A DNA stretch of 64,000 nt from Amblyornis subalaris. Lineage: Eukaryota > Chordata > Aves > Passeriformes > Ptilonorhynchidae. Shown in pieces: positions 1-15,099 of the stretch. The translations under genes and the position numbers were made by a program. The notes beneath the pieces are model-generated. The model made no database searches. It saw only the letters and a program-made list of their open reading frames with translations, and was not told the origin of the DNA. The stretch's first letter is position 1. Each line of letters starts with the position of its first letter. The DNA lies in assembly GCA_018881555.1 (NCBI GenBank), contig JACAXG010000055.1, positions 3,060,978-3,124,977 on the forward strand. Direction: 5' to 3'.

Positions 1-3000
1 TCATGGCAAAGACCTGATCATAGACTTTCTAACCCTGCAGATAATAGGATTTCTCTTAGATCTCACATATATCACTATGAAAAACCTTGGAAGGTTAGCA
101 GGGCTGCACACAGGTGTGCATACAGCGGATAGCGAATATGCAGGAAAATTATCAGTCTCTACATTAGAATTCTGATTTCTTAACGTCCCATAGGCAGACA
201 TAAGGGGAAGAATGGCTGGAAATCATCTTCATTTATCTCATAATTCAAAGCAAACATCATGCGCCCTGACTAGGCAGTCTCCACAAACCACCATATAGCA
301 ACAAAGCAATTCTTTCTTCCTCAAACATGTATGAAGAGAAGTCTCACTGCAAATGAGACTAGTCAGCAGGAGTAGTACCCTTCATGGATGATGGCACTAA
401 ACCTCAGCTCAGATTGATGTATAGCTCTCTGGAATTAGATGCTTGACCTTTAGCAACAGTTAGAGGGTTGCACCACATCCATACTTCCTGCAGCAGGTGG
501 ACTCTGACAGCTTCTATGCTGGGAAAAAACACCTTGACATAAGAGGAGATGTCATCTGTGAGTTAACTACAATAACTCATAGAAATACACAGCGTTTCAG
601 CTTTCAATTTTTCTGCATGAAGATGGTTAAGCTTTCTGATACACAGCCAAATAAACTAAATAGGTATGGAAACATCATGAACATACTGGTTCTGCAGTAG
701 CAGTAAGATGAAAATCGGGAGATATCAAATGCTGGTTGAAATAAAATCAAAGTAATTTAATAACCCATCTGTAAACTACACAACAGTATCTCTGTACTAC
801 ACATCATCTTTAGAGTGAGTCAGAGTGAGTACTAAAGTGGTTTTTCCATATTTTTCCTCATTTGTTAAAACCATAGCTTCAACAATCTTATATTAGTTGA
901 ACAAATACTAGTGATCTGAAAAATAAAGTTTGAAAGGGAAAAAACCCCCTTCTCTAATATTTATTGACTTTTTTTTAAGGAAACATTGAATATGTCATAT
1001 TAGGGACTAGCAAATTTGCAGCAAAAAGACAGAAATATTTTAAATACAACTCATTTGCAATACTTTTAGTAATTCCAACATTTGGAGTGCTAGTAATGAA
1101 ATACTACAAGGATTGCAGGTTTTCTTTCATTTTCTTGTCTACGCACACTAAGAAAAAGTTATCTATGCAGTAAAACAGTCCTATGGAGAAAAATCCCACG
1201 GCTGAAAAAAGCCTTCATTCCTATTTCTTCTGTGCCGACTGCCATGAAGCAGACTTTAATCCTCCAACTGGTGTTTCCTTCATAAACACTCAGCAAGACA
1301 CAACTGGCACTCATGCACTCGCCTGCAAAGCTGTATTATCTTCTGCAGAAGAGCGACTCTGGTTTAAGGCAGTACAACTGGACTGAAGGAGAGAACTGGC
1401 TTAATTCCTGGCTCCCAAACAACATTCTTGCATGACCCTGATTAGATTTTTCTGTGCCTCAGTATCCCATCTCTAAAATCAGGATAATATGCTCTTTGTC
1501 TGCCCTGCTTGTTTAGATTGCAGCCTTTCAGTATTCTCTTACTATTTGTCCATACACTGAGACCACAATGCGGGCCTTCATTTTGGCTAGGACCTCACTA
1601 CGACAATAGAACAAGCAACAAATAAGATAACTTTCAGTGTGTTTTAGAAGCAGTATGTGACAATCTTTACAGAAAACCTGCTTTTTTTGATTAAGAATAT
1701 AAGTTCAGAGTTAAAGAAAGTCTTATAAAAATGAAATTTTCACAACCTTCTAGCTCACCTCTAATAACAAGATTATTATTATTCTTATTATAAGTAAAAT
1801 TTAAGAATAAAGATAGCATCATCAGGAAAATATTTCTCAGACAATGGCTAATTTTTATAGTAGGGGAAATGATCTGTAAATGAGCAAATAAACATTGAGA
1901 AAAATAAAATCTTTAATCTCACCGATGTCATTTTACAAAATGCTAAGTATCTCATTGATTTTCACTTCTCCCTACAACAAGAGCCAAGAACATCTTTTAA
2001 TTTAACTCTCTTCTCACCCAAGATGGAAGGTGTCTGCTCATTCTTAATCAACAGCTGGATATTAAATAGAAATATATTGTCTAAACGTACTGTCTAAAAG
2101 GACACAATTTTATGCCAATTCTCCAAGCTTTTTCTATATTTCCTCCTACACCCATATCAGCATTTCTTTTCAGGAATATTGCCTCTCATGTAACTCAACT
2201 CCCTGAAAAGTTACCTTCAGATAGACTTTCAATAACATCATCTTTTTCCTTCACACGGTTCCAAATGAAATAGATTTCATTCTCTTTCTTGCTGGTGTTC
2301 AGATCAAAGTACTGCTTAAAGTGTTTGACTGTGGTTTTTTTTCAATTAAAGGACTTTATGCCAATGAAAAATATATGAGAAAAAGTATTAACGGATAACA
2401 GGATATGGAAAGACGAATGAGAAACTTTCTAACCAAAGTCCAAACTTACAAAAAGTCTACCCCAAGGCCACTTAGACAAAACAGTTAAAAAATTCCTACA
2501 AATTGAAGAGCAGCCTTTAGTTGCACTAACATACAACTCCAGAAAATAGCTCTTGTTTTAAGAATTCTGCTCTCAAGGGAATAATTATCCTTGCAAGTGC
2601 AATCAGTCAAATACTTGTACTGTCTGAAAAAGCATATATACATCATCAGCTCTTACACTGAGATTTATATAGTACACTTACATGCACACCACAAACATTT
2701 CCCAGGAATATGCTCCTACTGGTTCAACATCTTGCATACAGACAAACAAGTCTGGCAATGCAGCACTCTGTGCTGGTACAGTAATCTCTTCCTTATTCCA
2801 GGAGACAAAAGCACAGTTTTGCTAGATTAACCAAGTCCATGACAAGAGCCTGCTGCATACCTCAGGAAGTATTACCTCCACAAGACACAACCCTTAGAGA
2901 AGAACATGGTCATGAAGGGTTCAGGTCAATACAAGTGTATATGCCACCAAAGTGTCCATCACATCTTCAGTATGTATTCCTTTCATTCAGAGGTGTTCCT

Positions 3001-6000
3001 TTCCTTCCCCCTTCCTCCTTCCTCCACCAGTGCTACTAACAGTTTGTCAAAGGTACAGGATCAGCCCAAATTTAAACAAAATAAAGCTTTGCAGTTAAAG
3101 CGACCACCCTACAAAGGAGCAAACTCCACTAGTAAGACACACTCATGAGATTTGCTGCCATTAAATGAGAGTAAAAAGAATTGGTTTTTGCTCCTATGTC
3201 AAGCAAAAAACGTCCTTAAGAAACTTGAGGACCTTTTATCAACTAAAGAATGAACTGAAGAAACTCTAGGTATTTCCCCTCTAAAATATCAAGATATTTC
3301 AGTTCTGAGCGCTTTTAAAAAATTCACGGAGCAAGTTTAAAGAAACCCGCCCATCTAGTAGTACTGATGAAGCAAAAGAAAGAAATGAAAAGTAACAGAA
3401 AACACACTTATTACTTGTATCTGTCATCAACTTGTTATGTTGCACAGTACCTACTCCTAAGACAAATCATTGGTTTAATAACTCAAAGGCATACATGCTA
3501 ATATAATAAAAGCTATTAATGGGGGCTCTTTCTTTTTAATGAAAAAAAGAAGCAGTTTATTAGCTCAATCACATTATTGTCGTGTTTCAATTTCTGCCAC
3601 GTTGAATACTGCACAAGTCATATCCTCACCTGCACATACGTAATACTCACTATCTAACAAACAAATGCAACAATTTTGTTTTCGTGTTCTCAAACAAAGA
3701 TTTGGGAAAGCTTCGGATGTCTCCATAGCTGTTTTGTTTGTTTCCTGGACAGGAGAAAAAGGTGGCTTTTGTGAAATAAACTAGTCAAAAAGGGGAAGAT
3801 AACAGTTTTTCCTAATTTTAATTTTAAGTACATGACTACTACAAGGATCTTTCCAGCTCACTGTTCTTCACAACAGTAGATCACTTCCCACTATTTGGCA
3901 GCAGCAATGACTTACAAGTACTTCGTTGGTACTTCAAGGGGTCATTCAAACACCGCAAAGCAGCATTTCCGAGGCTTCAGAAGTCTTTCTCTTTACAGGG
4001 AGACCACTGTGTGTAATCAAGTATCAGCAGGGAATTGAGATGTGCTACACTGACCAAAAAAAGTAAGAATGTTACAGATCCATTTGACCACGCAGGTAAA
4101 GAGCCTGCTTCTCAATGCAGCCCCTGAGTCCTGACTCCTTCCAGCAGGTACACCACAACTTCATTGCTGTTGACACCTGACTGAAATTAGGATATGAAAG
4201 GCTCAGACATTTTTGCTGGGGTGCTAAGAACGTCCTAAGAACCCACACAAAAAAAACTTTACCAAGATTAAAGCAAGCTGCTGAAAATGGGTCTGCTCAG
4301 TGACTGTCTCAGGTTCTTGGCACAAACGTGCAAAAGGTCAGCAACAACATTTGCTGACACAACCTGGTCCCAGAGCAATGCTTTCACCAGCACCCAGCTT
4401 CCCAGATTAATCTCATCCACCTAACAGCTCACTGACATGAGCGGACCACTTAACACTTTTTGTGCTGCAGTCTGATGCCTGTCAACTTTGCTTAGAAGCA
4501 ATCTCCCTTCCAGTATTAGACTATTCTGAGGATTTGGGTGTAGCAAAGTAATTGTTCATTTATTTCTGAGGATTGGGGTGTAAGAAAGCAGTTGCTAATT
4601 TATTTAATCTGGTATTAGAGCATTATGCTAGCACTTCAACAGCTAAAAAAAAAAAAAATCAACAAATCAGTTCTGTATAAAGACTGATTCTTCATGTGTT
4701 TAGAATCCACTTTTTTTCTTCAAGTCTGCTGTGCCCCCTAGTACTCCACAATTTATCTAATTGTAGGGTCATTGGAACAAGAGGTTTCCTAGATAAAGTT
4801 GAAGACACAGCTTTTCAGAGACACTCTCAGTTCTCTGGCACATATCTGGCTTCAGCAGCGATAGTGCCTTGAACTGACAGAAGAAAAAAAGAGATAGAGG
4901 ACCCAAAATATACTGCCTTGTCTCATGCATTTAAGGTACACTCCAGCATCCTAAAGCAATAAAAAGCCATCAAGATTCATGGAGAGAGACAACTTAGGAG
5001 ACTTTTTCACCAATCTCATTTAACAAAAATGTCCTGCACATTATTACAAGGAATAAACCTTACCCCCATTTACTTTAACTGTACAGGTCCTTGGAGGGCT
5101 GTTACTAATTACTGCATAATCCAACAGACTGGACACTGGACAAAGGAGGAGTCAAACACTGCATTCCTTCATCCCCTACTGGGAAAACTTTTAGCCAAAT
5201 TTCTTGAATTCTTAGTGCCTTTCCCTGTACATCAAGAGGAATTACATACATTGTAACTTCTAATTAAACACTTTCAAATTTACTAACAAAAAGCATCACA
5301 CAAGAAAAGAAGTATATCCATTATTATGCACATTTGAATAAATGCTAACAACTCATCTGTAACTTTATGTGATAATTACAATGACATAAGTGACAGCTAA
5401 TTCCGATCACAGCACTTCATCTGGAAAAAAACACACTGGTATTACTACTTTTCCAAAAGACTGAATTCAACTTCAAAATTCAGCTTCTGAAAAAAAAAAA
5501 AGAACCAACAGAAAATAGCCTGAATATGGTACAGCAGCCATGCGAATGAACATCTGTCCACTAACAACTGTTTGCATGTTATCCAAGTTGCAGATCAGAA
5601 GCAAACTCTAGAGCTGCTTGCATGAGCTGAAGCTGCTTCAGTGTGAAGAGGTACATACACATTTTGAGGGATGCAACACAGCACAGCACTGCACTGTGTA
5701 CGCTGTTGCAGCACCAGAGCTGTGGAAGGTACCAGCCTCAGAAATCTTGCCAGCAGACTGGTGAGAGATTAATGTGGTGCATGGATTTAATGAAAGGTAA
5801 TGAAGGGTAATACAACACCAGACAGAATCATTATTCTAATCAAAAGAGCCTGTGACACTCTTTGTTAAGGAGCCTAAATACCTGAATATAGAAAAAAATG
5901 GAGAACGTACTAACACTCCACTCAGCACAGCACAAGGAATGACCATATACGTCTCTAAAGTGGATTTTTGGAGTATCACTCACAAAACCTCCAAGTTAGT

Positions 6001-9000
6001 GATGCGCACTTCTTCCCAATCTCCTGTTTGATCGACATGTGAGTTTTGTTGAACTCTGTATCTGAGTGGCAGATACCACTTGTTAATGTAAACTCCCTGT
6101 TAATGAAGCTTCTGTAAATGATCTATCCAACTATTCTGCAATTAAATACCATCTTGTTTCCAAGATGATCGTAAATACTTTTTCCAACAACTTTCCAACA
6201 GACAGGATATTCTGTAGTTATCAGAGCAGAAAGGTTGCATAGTCCATTTTTTTTTCAAGCATTCATCATAGAAAGCCTCAGCAAAACTCTTAAGTCCTGA
6301 ATACACTTTCTTTCAGAGTGTTAAAATACAAAGCACCTTCAAAAGCTTCTGTCATAGGCAGAGGCTTCCTAAACTAGTTTCATACCACATTTGTTCTTTT
6401 AAATCTCCAGATACCTAAAATATGGTCATTTGACTCTGTTTAATACTTGTCTCTCAATTGCAAGCATCAAAGAGTAAAGAATCTGTAGTTTATAAACCTG
6501 AATTCTTTTTATTTTGATTATGAAAACGTTTCTGCAATTCAAAAAGCGTACAAGAACTGTAAAAAAGAAAGCACTAATTATGGAAAAGCACATACTCTGA
6601 GTAAGCTATTAGGATGCGCAGTTACTGCATAGTTACATGACAATATAAGAGTCAAGGCAGTTTGGACAACTTGGCTATAAATTTCTTTACTGATTTAATA
6701 AGTTTCTTTAATATCTGAAAAATTATTTCATAACTGTATCACTCTACCTATATTTGCAATACTTGAAGGATATTTGCAACAGCATTTTAACTACTAAAAA
6801 TCTTGTAATATTACATTTTTTCAACATAGTTTTATGTTACAGAAAGAGTTGTTTTTTTCTTCCTGACTGTATCATCCTAAACCCTTCATAAACACAAATT
6901 AGAACTTGCTAATTACTACTTTGCTTTTTTTTATCCTTTAAGTGAAAGCAGTTTCTATTTCATGCACCAGCTGAATTTTACAGCTAACACTATCAAAGTC
7001 ATTGGCTATTGAACTCAACAGCAATACACTAACATTTTCAATAGAAAACACAGGCATAACTAAGATTTAACCCTGGATTCAAAATTTTTGTCTATATTTC
7101 CACATACATAAAGTGGGAATACTGAGTTTCATCTCAGTTATATTTTACAGCAAGGAGAATATTACAACTGTTTACCACTTACAGTTCAGAAGCTGACCAT
7201 TTGGCCATTCACAATTAATTTATTTTGGTTTATTATCAAGAGGGTAGCTACCAGATACTAACAGATGACAACTCCCCTTGAAAAAGAAAGGAGAAAAAAA
7301 AAAGGCGAGAGAGCAATCATGAAAAAGAAATTATAATACCATAAAAATCACTAGTAATCATTCATGACCAGTTAAGTATCAAAACATGTCTTGATTCTTA
7401 TTAAAATAACATACTCACAGCTAGCTTATGATCACTGTTTACATTCCAAATGCTTTAAAACTGCATGTTTCAATAACCTTACAAGGACTTCTTCCTTTGT
7501 GGAAAAAGAGCATTATAAAATGTCAAGCTCGTTGCAAAACTGCTGAAGAAATTGTGAATAAAATCATCTCTGCTAAAATTCCACCAAAAGGATATCCTAT
7601 ACAAAAAAAAAAAAGCGCATTCCTCCCAGCTGAATATTTCTTCTTTGCAAAAAAAAAAAAAAAATTTCAAAAATTATTCAAATAATACAGCACTATTTTT
7701 CTCCAGTTCTATTGTGAACTGTTATTTCACACACTGGAATTGCATTTCACTTTATTAAAAGTTACAGAACAAACATATATTTTAGTGACTGGATTACGGT
7801 ATTATCACCATGACATCTGCATACATGAATATAAGGATCCCCTTAAGTGACATGCACAGATCTGACTGCATGGCTCTCAGTTACATTAAGAAGACTTCTA
7901 GATTTTACAACCTCCAAACTTACATGAAAAAGAAATGTTCTCATTTTCAAAACAGTTGTTATCCTGAACTTCTAAGAAAGATTTTGGACGTGCAAGATGA
8001 GCAAGATCATTCACAATGGGAGCTATGCTGCTGTTAATGAAAACTTTGCCCTATATTTTCCCGTGCAGAGTGCTGAACACACATACCAAAGAACTGTAAG
8101 CTGTCAGTAGCCCAGACACATCAAAACTCGGGACACTCTAAGCAAACAAAACCTTAATCATTTACCACACTTCTTGACTTCTTCAAACAGATTCTGACAA
8201 TTTGCAAGCTCCCATCATACTCACATTAGGCATATCTGAAGCACTTACACACAGAGCAAAATTAGGCAAGAGGTCACACTACTAGCCAGGACACAACACC
8301 CAAAACTTCAGATGATACATTCCCAGAACCCTGCCATGGTATGAATTCCCCCCAGCTCCTCTTGACTATCCTTTTCTAGGGCAATTTCCTCTCACCTTTA
8401 GCACCCTCTATCTTTTCACTTGCTCAAACCTCTCTAATTAAAAACAAAGCTATGGCCAAAAAAAAAGCCAGGAGCAACTCAAAATCATGTAGAAGAAGAT
8501 ATCACATACAACACAAGTCCCTTGCTGCAACATATCTCTCTGAATGAACCAACTCCATAGAAGCAGTCTGAGTCAATTTGCTCTTGTAAAAAGAAAATAA
8601 TGAACTGATACCTGCTAAAGAGAAGGAAGGCCTCCTTCCAGCTACGGAACATACACAGTAGCATCAAATTGCTACTCTGCCAACTGCTTCGACCTGAAGG
8701 CCAAATTCTGAAGAAAAACAACTCCACAATTCAAAGTTACCTGAGGTTTCAGTACATAGGTTACTAGAGAGCACTCCACAGATATTCCTGTATACATTGT
8801 ATACTCCAAGGCAAGCTTTGCCAGTGCTGTCTAACGGAGAGCTAGATTTTGCTAAGTACCTACATTTGATTGATTGCAAGTACAGTAAATTTTAAACACA
8901 ATGAAAGAAAACAAGAACAACAAGAAATAAAGTACACATATTCTGATGACAAAATCTCTTCCATAAGACAGCCCTTAAGATAGGCACTTTCTGGGGAGAC

Positions 9001-12000
9001 CAAAAAGCAGTTTTTCTCTCCTCAAATAAGGGAATAAATAAAACTTAACTTGACAGCAGCAGTGTAAAGCTGTTGCTAGTCAGTCTCCAAGTTCCCACAT
9101 ATGTACCTGGTCCTCCATTAGCTTTCATAAAAACATCAGTAGTAAGGGGGATGTAGCCTCCGTGCAGATACAACTAGCTACACTGTGTACATAACAAGAT
9201 ACATGTCTTAGGTGAATATTGTTGAAAACATGTCATGTGTTGCAACTATGTGAAGCAATTTATTTATTTTTATTCACCTCAGCCTCACACAATCTCCAAA
9301 TGCAGGTGCATTTAACCAAGCACTCCAGCAACACAACTAGAGATTTATCTTCTATGTCTGGAGCTAGTTACTTGGCCTCTCCATGTTTCTCTGTTTTTCC
9401 ATCTGTGATACTTCACAGAAAGCTTGAGAGGCTTAATTTATTAAGCAGCCTGCCAAGTGCTTTAGAAAATTGTGTTACTAAAGCATTAATACTGTGTTTG
9501 TTGGTTCTGAAAGGGTAAATTGTTAATCAAACCAAAGTGAAACCAACCATACCCTTAAAAGGTGGCTGCACTTTTTAAACGCAGAAGTTCACGTTTACGT
9601 TATTTGCCTGTATAGAAAAAAAGCCTCCAGACTTTAGGTATTTTATTACATTAGGACATCAAGAGATCTGATTTTCTTCTGAACCCCATTTCCATTCATT
9701 TACTGTTACACTCCCAAAGGAGGTGATAAGCAGAGAGAAACAAACCAGTAATGCCAAATCAAAGTGACACGTGCCCAGTCAGACTCACTGTCCTCAGGCC
9801 ACAGGGGAAGACCTCTACTAAGGCATCAACAATGTTTAACTGACAGCAGATGTCAACTACAGGTCACCTGATCGGGGCAGGAAACAGTTTGGATGCTAAT
9901 ACAGACAAGAGCAAACTGTTCCCAACACCTGCAAGACAATACACTAAATACTGACAGCAAACATATTTAAGCCCTAGACGTCTTTCAAAACAGTATCCCG
10001 TGGAAGTTTTGTATCTATACAAATCCAATGTATAGGCTTTTGCTCTTTTTAAATTAATTTTTTTAGTGGAATATCACTGAAAGAATTCTCAGGAAGCCAT
10101 TTCTGGCAAGCAAAACAGTTCACCTAAAATACTGTCAATGGAGAAGGATTGTCTAAAAATACCAGCTATATTAAATACAGACATGTATCGACCAACTCCC
10201 AAACACTAGTTCCACTGAAGACTATATAATATATACTTTTTATAGCTAAAATCAGCTAAAAGAGGCAGCTGGAGCAAGACAAGAAGCTCAAAAGAGAAAC
10301 CAATAAATAACAGTACTGATTTCTTGTAATTTTTTGAATTATTAAAATACAAATAGCCAAATAAGACAAACAGTCTCAAATGCATCACAGACTAAAAACA
10401 GTTTTCATTTAGGCAAAAGACCCCTAGCACACTGTATAAAAGTTGTAACATTAGATGAAGGAATATAAGTGATACCTTGAAAGACGGTCATTTTGAATCA
10501 CCAGATACCTAACAAAAATCTTGAAACCGAAGAGCAAACAGGATTACAGAACAGTTTCTAGATATATGAATATATGTGTACACATATGCATATATTTTTA
10601 GAATATCTGCCTGCAGGTTTTCAGCATATAAACATAGCAACGCTACAGTGCTATCCTTCATCTTATTCTTGCTAACCTTGTCATGTGCTTTATATCTTTT
10701 TCAGATTGCAAATGTATATTTGTACTGCACTTTGCTGCTACTGTATCCAACACACAAATTAAAAGATGGCTGTTGTAACAGTCAGGATTGTCTGCTAGCC
10801 CTGTGCATCCTTAAGCTCCAAGGTTAGCTCAAAGTATTTCAATCCCACACTTCAATGTCTACACTGCAAAATCTATCCTGTCTGTAGCACCCCAAAGAAT
10901 CACTATGGTAAAAATAACATTTTTTTCCTCCTGACAAGTCAGTGTGGCTCTCTCTCAGCAGGTGACTGGCAGTAAGAAAGTAAAGTTTCAAGTCCACCAG
11001 ACACACAGAGATGGACATACTTGTCTCCTGAAGCTGGCACCTGACCGATGTGCCATATCAAGTATATACTGTTTAGCAAGTTAGCAGGCTTCTGTACATT
11101 TTAGGACAGGAACTCTTCTGGTATGACTGCTGTCATTTGTCTCTTGCAGAAGCACACAGTGACATTTTGGCAAGGGGAGCGGAGAAGGGAGGAAGGGCTT
11201 CTTTGTAACCAATAGACATCAGATGGAAACACATGGTTCAAGATGCCCTCCCTTTTGGTAGGCAGGACACTGACACATAAAGCCAAGAAAATACCCTGAA
11301 TGGTTTGGTGCAGTCATGTGCTACATGAGGTTCTGTAGCTCTGCATCTTTTTTCTTCTGAAGCAAGTACAACTTTTTTAAGATGACAGTCCTGATCCATT
11401 TAAACTTTGAGGCTGTGGCATGACAATCTAGAGCATGATTTTTTTCAATATGTGCCTTGCACCTGTAGAAAGCAAATGAGAAACGAGAACTTTGGTGCTT
11501 TTAACCTCCAGCTTGAGCAACAGCCATGAGGAACAGTACCTCACAGGAAGGTGAAGCCTTGAGCTTTCTACAGTACCACAGAGTTTCCATACATTTTAAA
11601 GGTCTTTATCTGACACCAATAGTGACATAAATGTGTCTAATACACAGCCCAGCAAACCACTGCCTTGGCTGGACACACTGTGCCAATAGAGTAACTTTAT
11701 CTGACTATTTCCTCCAGTTTTTAATGAATCTCTCCCTCCTGCGGGGTATCAGCCTCCTTCTTGAATTCCTGCTTCCATATTAGAAATTACACTTTTTAGT
11801 GCCTTACTTCAAAGCAAATATCATCTTCTGTTGTTATATTTGTCACAGTCTCAAATACAAATTACCTGAATGCAGGTATGGATTAAATGATGCGAGCAAG
11901 GTTAAGTAGACCAATCATCTGATTGATCTTAGCATGGCTGTTAGTATTCTGTAGAGAATATTGGCCTAACAGCAGATCCTGACCTAATCCAACTTTTGTG

Positions 12001-13439
12001 AAATTGTGGATAGTGGGATATACATATTGAGTGCTCCAAGACAAGGACACAGTCCAAACATTCAGTCCAGCTCTCTACATAAGTAGCACTAAAGGTGACT
12101 CCAAGTGTAAACTTGTAAATATTTTGTAATTACTCAGCCAAGAACTGATGGATCAGATACCTAACCAGCTGTGCCACATTGTCACAGGCAACAACTGAGG
12201 AAGATTCAGATATCCTGAACCTTTAGAATCTCCTCATGGTACTGCTACGACGTAGCACAGGATATATGTGACCCCGTACACTTCCAACCAGAAAAAGCTC
12301 AACCTCAAGCACAGAGTTCACGTGGCTCTACAACAGAACACACACTAACGCACATTTGGAGCAAACCTCATCATCCAATTCACAGTTTCTTTTAGCCCTT
12401 CCAACTCCAGCAAAACCACCACCACCACCTTCTATTCTGCCATACTGCAATTCTTTAGTTTTTGTTGGGTATGTAAGCCCCAAACCCTAATATTTAATAA
12501 AAAGAAATTCAATATTGCCTATTTTTTTTTTTTTAGAACCTCAATTCATGCTGTCTCTTTTTACAAGTTTTTGGAGGCAGTAATACCGGTAACGAGATGA
12601 GGGTGAAGAATTTATAAACTTGAGATGCAGCACATTTGCTCTCCACTAATTTTCCATACAGTGCTCACAAGAATTATAGGACTGCTGGTGCTGGGAAAAT
12701 CTCTAATAGTAGGTTAGGTGCTTCCTTTAACCCCACATACAAAACATTTCCCATCTAAGTTGAATGGTACCTTAAATCAGCACTGATTGGCCTTGCTGTG
12801 GGCATATCCAAGAGAAAAGGTGACACTTTCACTCATACTGGTGATGATTTTACAATAAAGAGGCAAACTAAATGATTCAAGTGCTAATGTCCTTCAAACA
12901 ACTCCTACTATCTCTTTCGCAAAAATAGGACAAAATGAGTTCTCACACAATTCATTAGAAATTACAGAGCCTACCACAAAGATTGACGTGCTGTGTCCTC
13001 ATAAATCCATGGCCAAGAAGGCAGCACCAGGGAAAACATGCTGACAAAGGTTGCTTTACTTTGCAAACAAAGTCAAAGAAGGCATTTAGGTTCAGCTATC
13101 TGACCTTACAACGAGAAAGCACAAACTATCTGCAATGCTTCTGAAAAGGCCAACAATTACATTGGTAAATGATTAAGTTATTCTTAGAATTAATGACTGG
13201 AGGGATATTAGTGGTACCAGAAAGATACAAAGCGAGATTGGAAAGTGTTACTTCCTCTTCTACCTGCTATTAAAGGATGGTCCCTTCTCACTCACTCCAC
13301 TCGAAAGCTGTCTTTTTGCTTTTATCACCTCATATTTCACTTTTGTTTCTCTTTTTAACAAAAAAAGCAGTTACAATGTATGAAATTTTAGGGAGTTAGA
13401 ACAAAAATCTTCCTTATGATCTGTACTGAATTTCTATGT
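1..13439. other. non-coding, inferred distal part of ATXN7L1 intron 1
   Basis: AT-rich sequence with frequent homopolymer A and T runs and no open reading frame that looks coding on either strand. By orientation it should be intron 1 of the minus-strand ATXN7L1 gene, whose first coding exon lies near 28.5 kb. I looked for the next ATXN7L1 exon (the segment following the conserved Trp in the SCA7-family N-terminus) and did not find it, so it probably lies beyond the left edge. One small tandem duplication near 4.5 kb is listed separately. Confidence 0.6.
4524..4603. repeat. two-copy tandem duplication, 40-bp period
   Basis: The segment beginning ttctgaggatttgggtgtag at 4524 is followed directly by a second copy beginning ttctgaggattggggtgtaa at 4564. 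Both copies end in a ttat. They differ by a handful of substitutions with no net length change, so this is an older local duplication rather than a fresh microsatellite. No function is apparent. Confidence 0.85.
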
Positions 13440-14080
13440 TAAAACAGGCCATAGAATTTCATCATATTATTCTAGCCTCAAACCCAAGCTTTCTGGGCGG
13501 CTAAAGCACTGTGTGTTTCCTGGAAAAGCACCAGGGCCTTATGCAAGGATTTTGTGCAACAGAGAGTCTACTACATCCCTTGATAAGCTGTTCCTATTTA
13601 CTTGTATCATTAGAAAACTGCATCTTATTTCTAGTCTGAACTGATCTAGCTTCAGCTTTCAGCCACGAGAATCCCCTTAATCTACCTGACAAAGAACCAT
13701 CTAACTGTCAGATACCTTTGCCCTGTCTAAGTACTTATAGACTTACCACGTAGCCTCTACTGTCTGTTGATAAACTAAATAGATTGAGCTTCTTAAATCT
13801 TAAATTCTAAAGCTGATTATCCAGGCCTCAAATTAATGTAGATTTTTTCTGAACTGCTTCCAGTTTTTCCAGCACCAGATGTGGACATGAGACCTGGGAT
13901 ACAACACTTCAGTAAAGTTGTATAAAATGTAGCAGTATTCACCTCTCCCTACTCATGCACTTTCAGCTGTCTTCACGACTGCTTTGCACAGAGAGTAACA
14001 CTTAAATTAATCAACCCTCAAAAACAATTTTTCCATCTCTACTTATATTCTATCTAGAAGTTCTTCCTAACACAAAAAAT
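13440..14080 (-). repeat. ancient CR1-family LINE fragment (antisense)
   Basis: Read on the plus strand, this follows the antisense of an old CR1 3' region shared by turtles, crocodilians and birds. Recognisable blocks in order are: 'ggccatagaatttca' near 13448; 'ctacatcccttgataagctg' near 13571; 'tctagtctgaactgatctag' near 13631; 'cagctttcagccac'; 'tacttatagactta' near 13732; 'aaatagattgagcttcttaa' near 13777; and 'gtggacatgagacctgggat' near 13881. Matches are interrupted by many substitutions and small gaps, consistent with great age. The identification comes from memory of the consensus, and the ends are approximate. The element body is on the minus strand, the same orientation as ATXN7L1. 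Confidence 0.75.
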
Positions 14081-15099
14081 TCAGAATGGACCATGACCAA
14101 ATTTACTTCTGTTTGTTATAAAGAAAAACATATGTATTTTTAACCCCAATTGCATAAGCTCCAAGTATGACGGAATGTATAAATTCGGTGTCTGTATTTT
14201 ACAAGAGAAAAACTGCAGAGAGAAAGATTACACTGCAATCATGTAATAGTTACCCAATTTAAAGCTCCCTCTTTAAACTACTATTTCATTCAATAAACTC
14301 ACAAATAAACTCAATTTCCAGCCAATTTTGCACTATGGCGTTCTGATGCTCACTTATATATTCACCTCTTGAGGTGCTGGGTGGCCACAGCAGGTTTTAT
14401 TCTCAGAAAAAATCTGGTGGGCACAACGAAAAATTGCTTCAGGCTAGAGCCAGTGTTCTTCCAGACAAAAGGCAGAGCTGCAGGCTAGTCATGGAGGATT
14501 TGTTAATGTTAGAAATCTACCCATGTAGTGAAAATTAATTGCCAGTTATAATCTTCAATTATTACCGTATCACCAGCTAGTTCCCATTCCTATCTTGGGA
14601 TTACAAAGGAACCCGACTATGATCATGAAGTATTTAGGATGACCATTTTCACAACAGAACAAAAAGCAAACTGCCAAAAAAAAATTCCTATTAGACATTA
14701 TAAGATCATGTCCTATCATATCTGGTAAAGTATACATGGTCCACACTGGTAGAGCAGGTGCAGAAAAGAAAAAGATGACTGTAACGTTTGCACAGGAAAA
14801 GAGCAAGCAATCCAGCTTTTAGAGCAGTAACATCAAATTCTGCTTGTAAGTAACTTAAAAATTATTGAAAAGCGCCATATTAGAATATGTGGTGACTCGC
14901 TAATATATAATGAAGTACTGTGGGTTTTTGCTGTAATAAGAACTGACCTATTTTCATAAGTGTGTTTTGGGTAACTGTTCTTCAAGAGAAAGATAAACCC
15001 CAGCAATGTCTTTTAGAATATGTAAGTCCTTACTTTAATGAGCAAAATTTGGTGCCAATGGCAGCATAAACTTTCGAAAAACAGTAAACAGAGTGCTAG
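14081..15099. other. no feature seen (ATXN7L1 intron)
   Basis: AT-rich intronic sequence between the CR1 fragment and the 15.1-kb ORF. Nothing recognisable in it. Confidence 0.5.

Noticed and set aside
7428..7685. Pair of opposite-strand ORFs over A-rich DNA
   Set aside because: Lys- or Phe-rich products are generated by long A runs.
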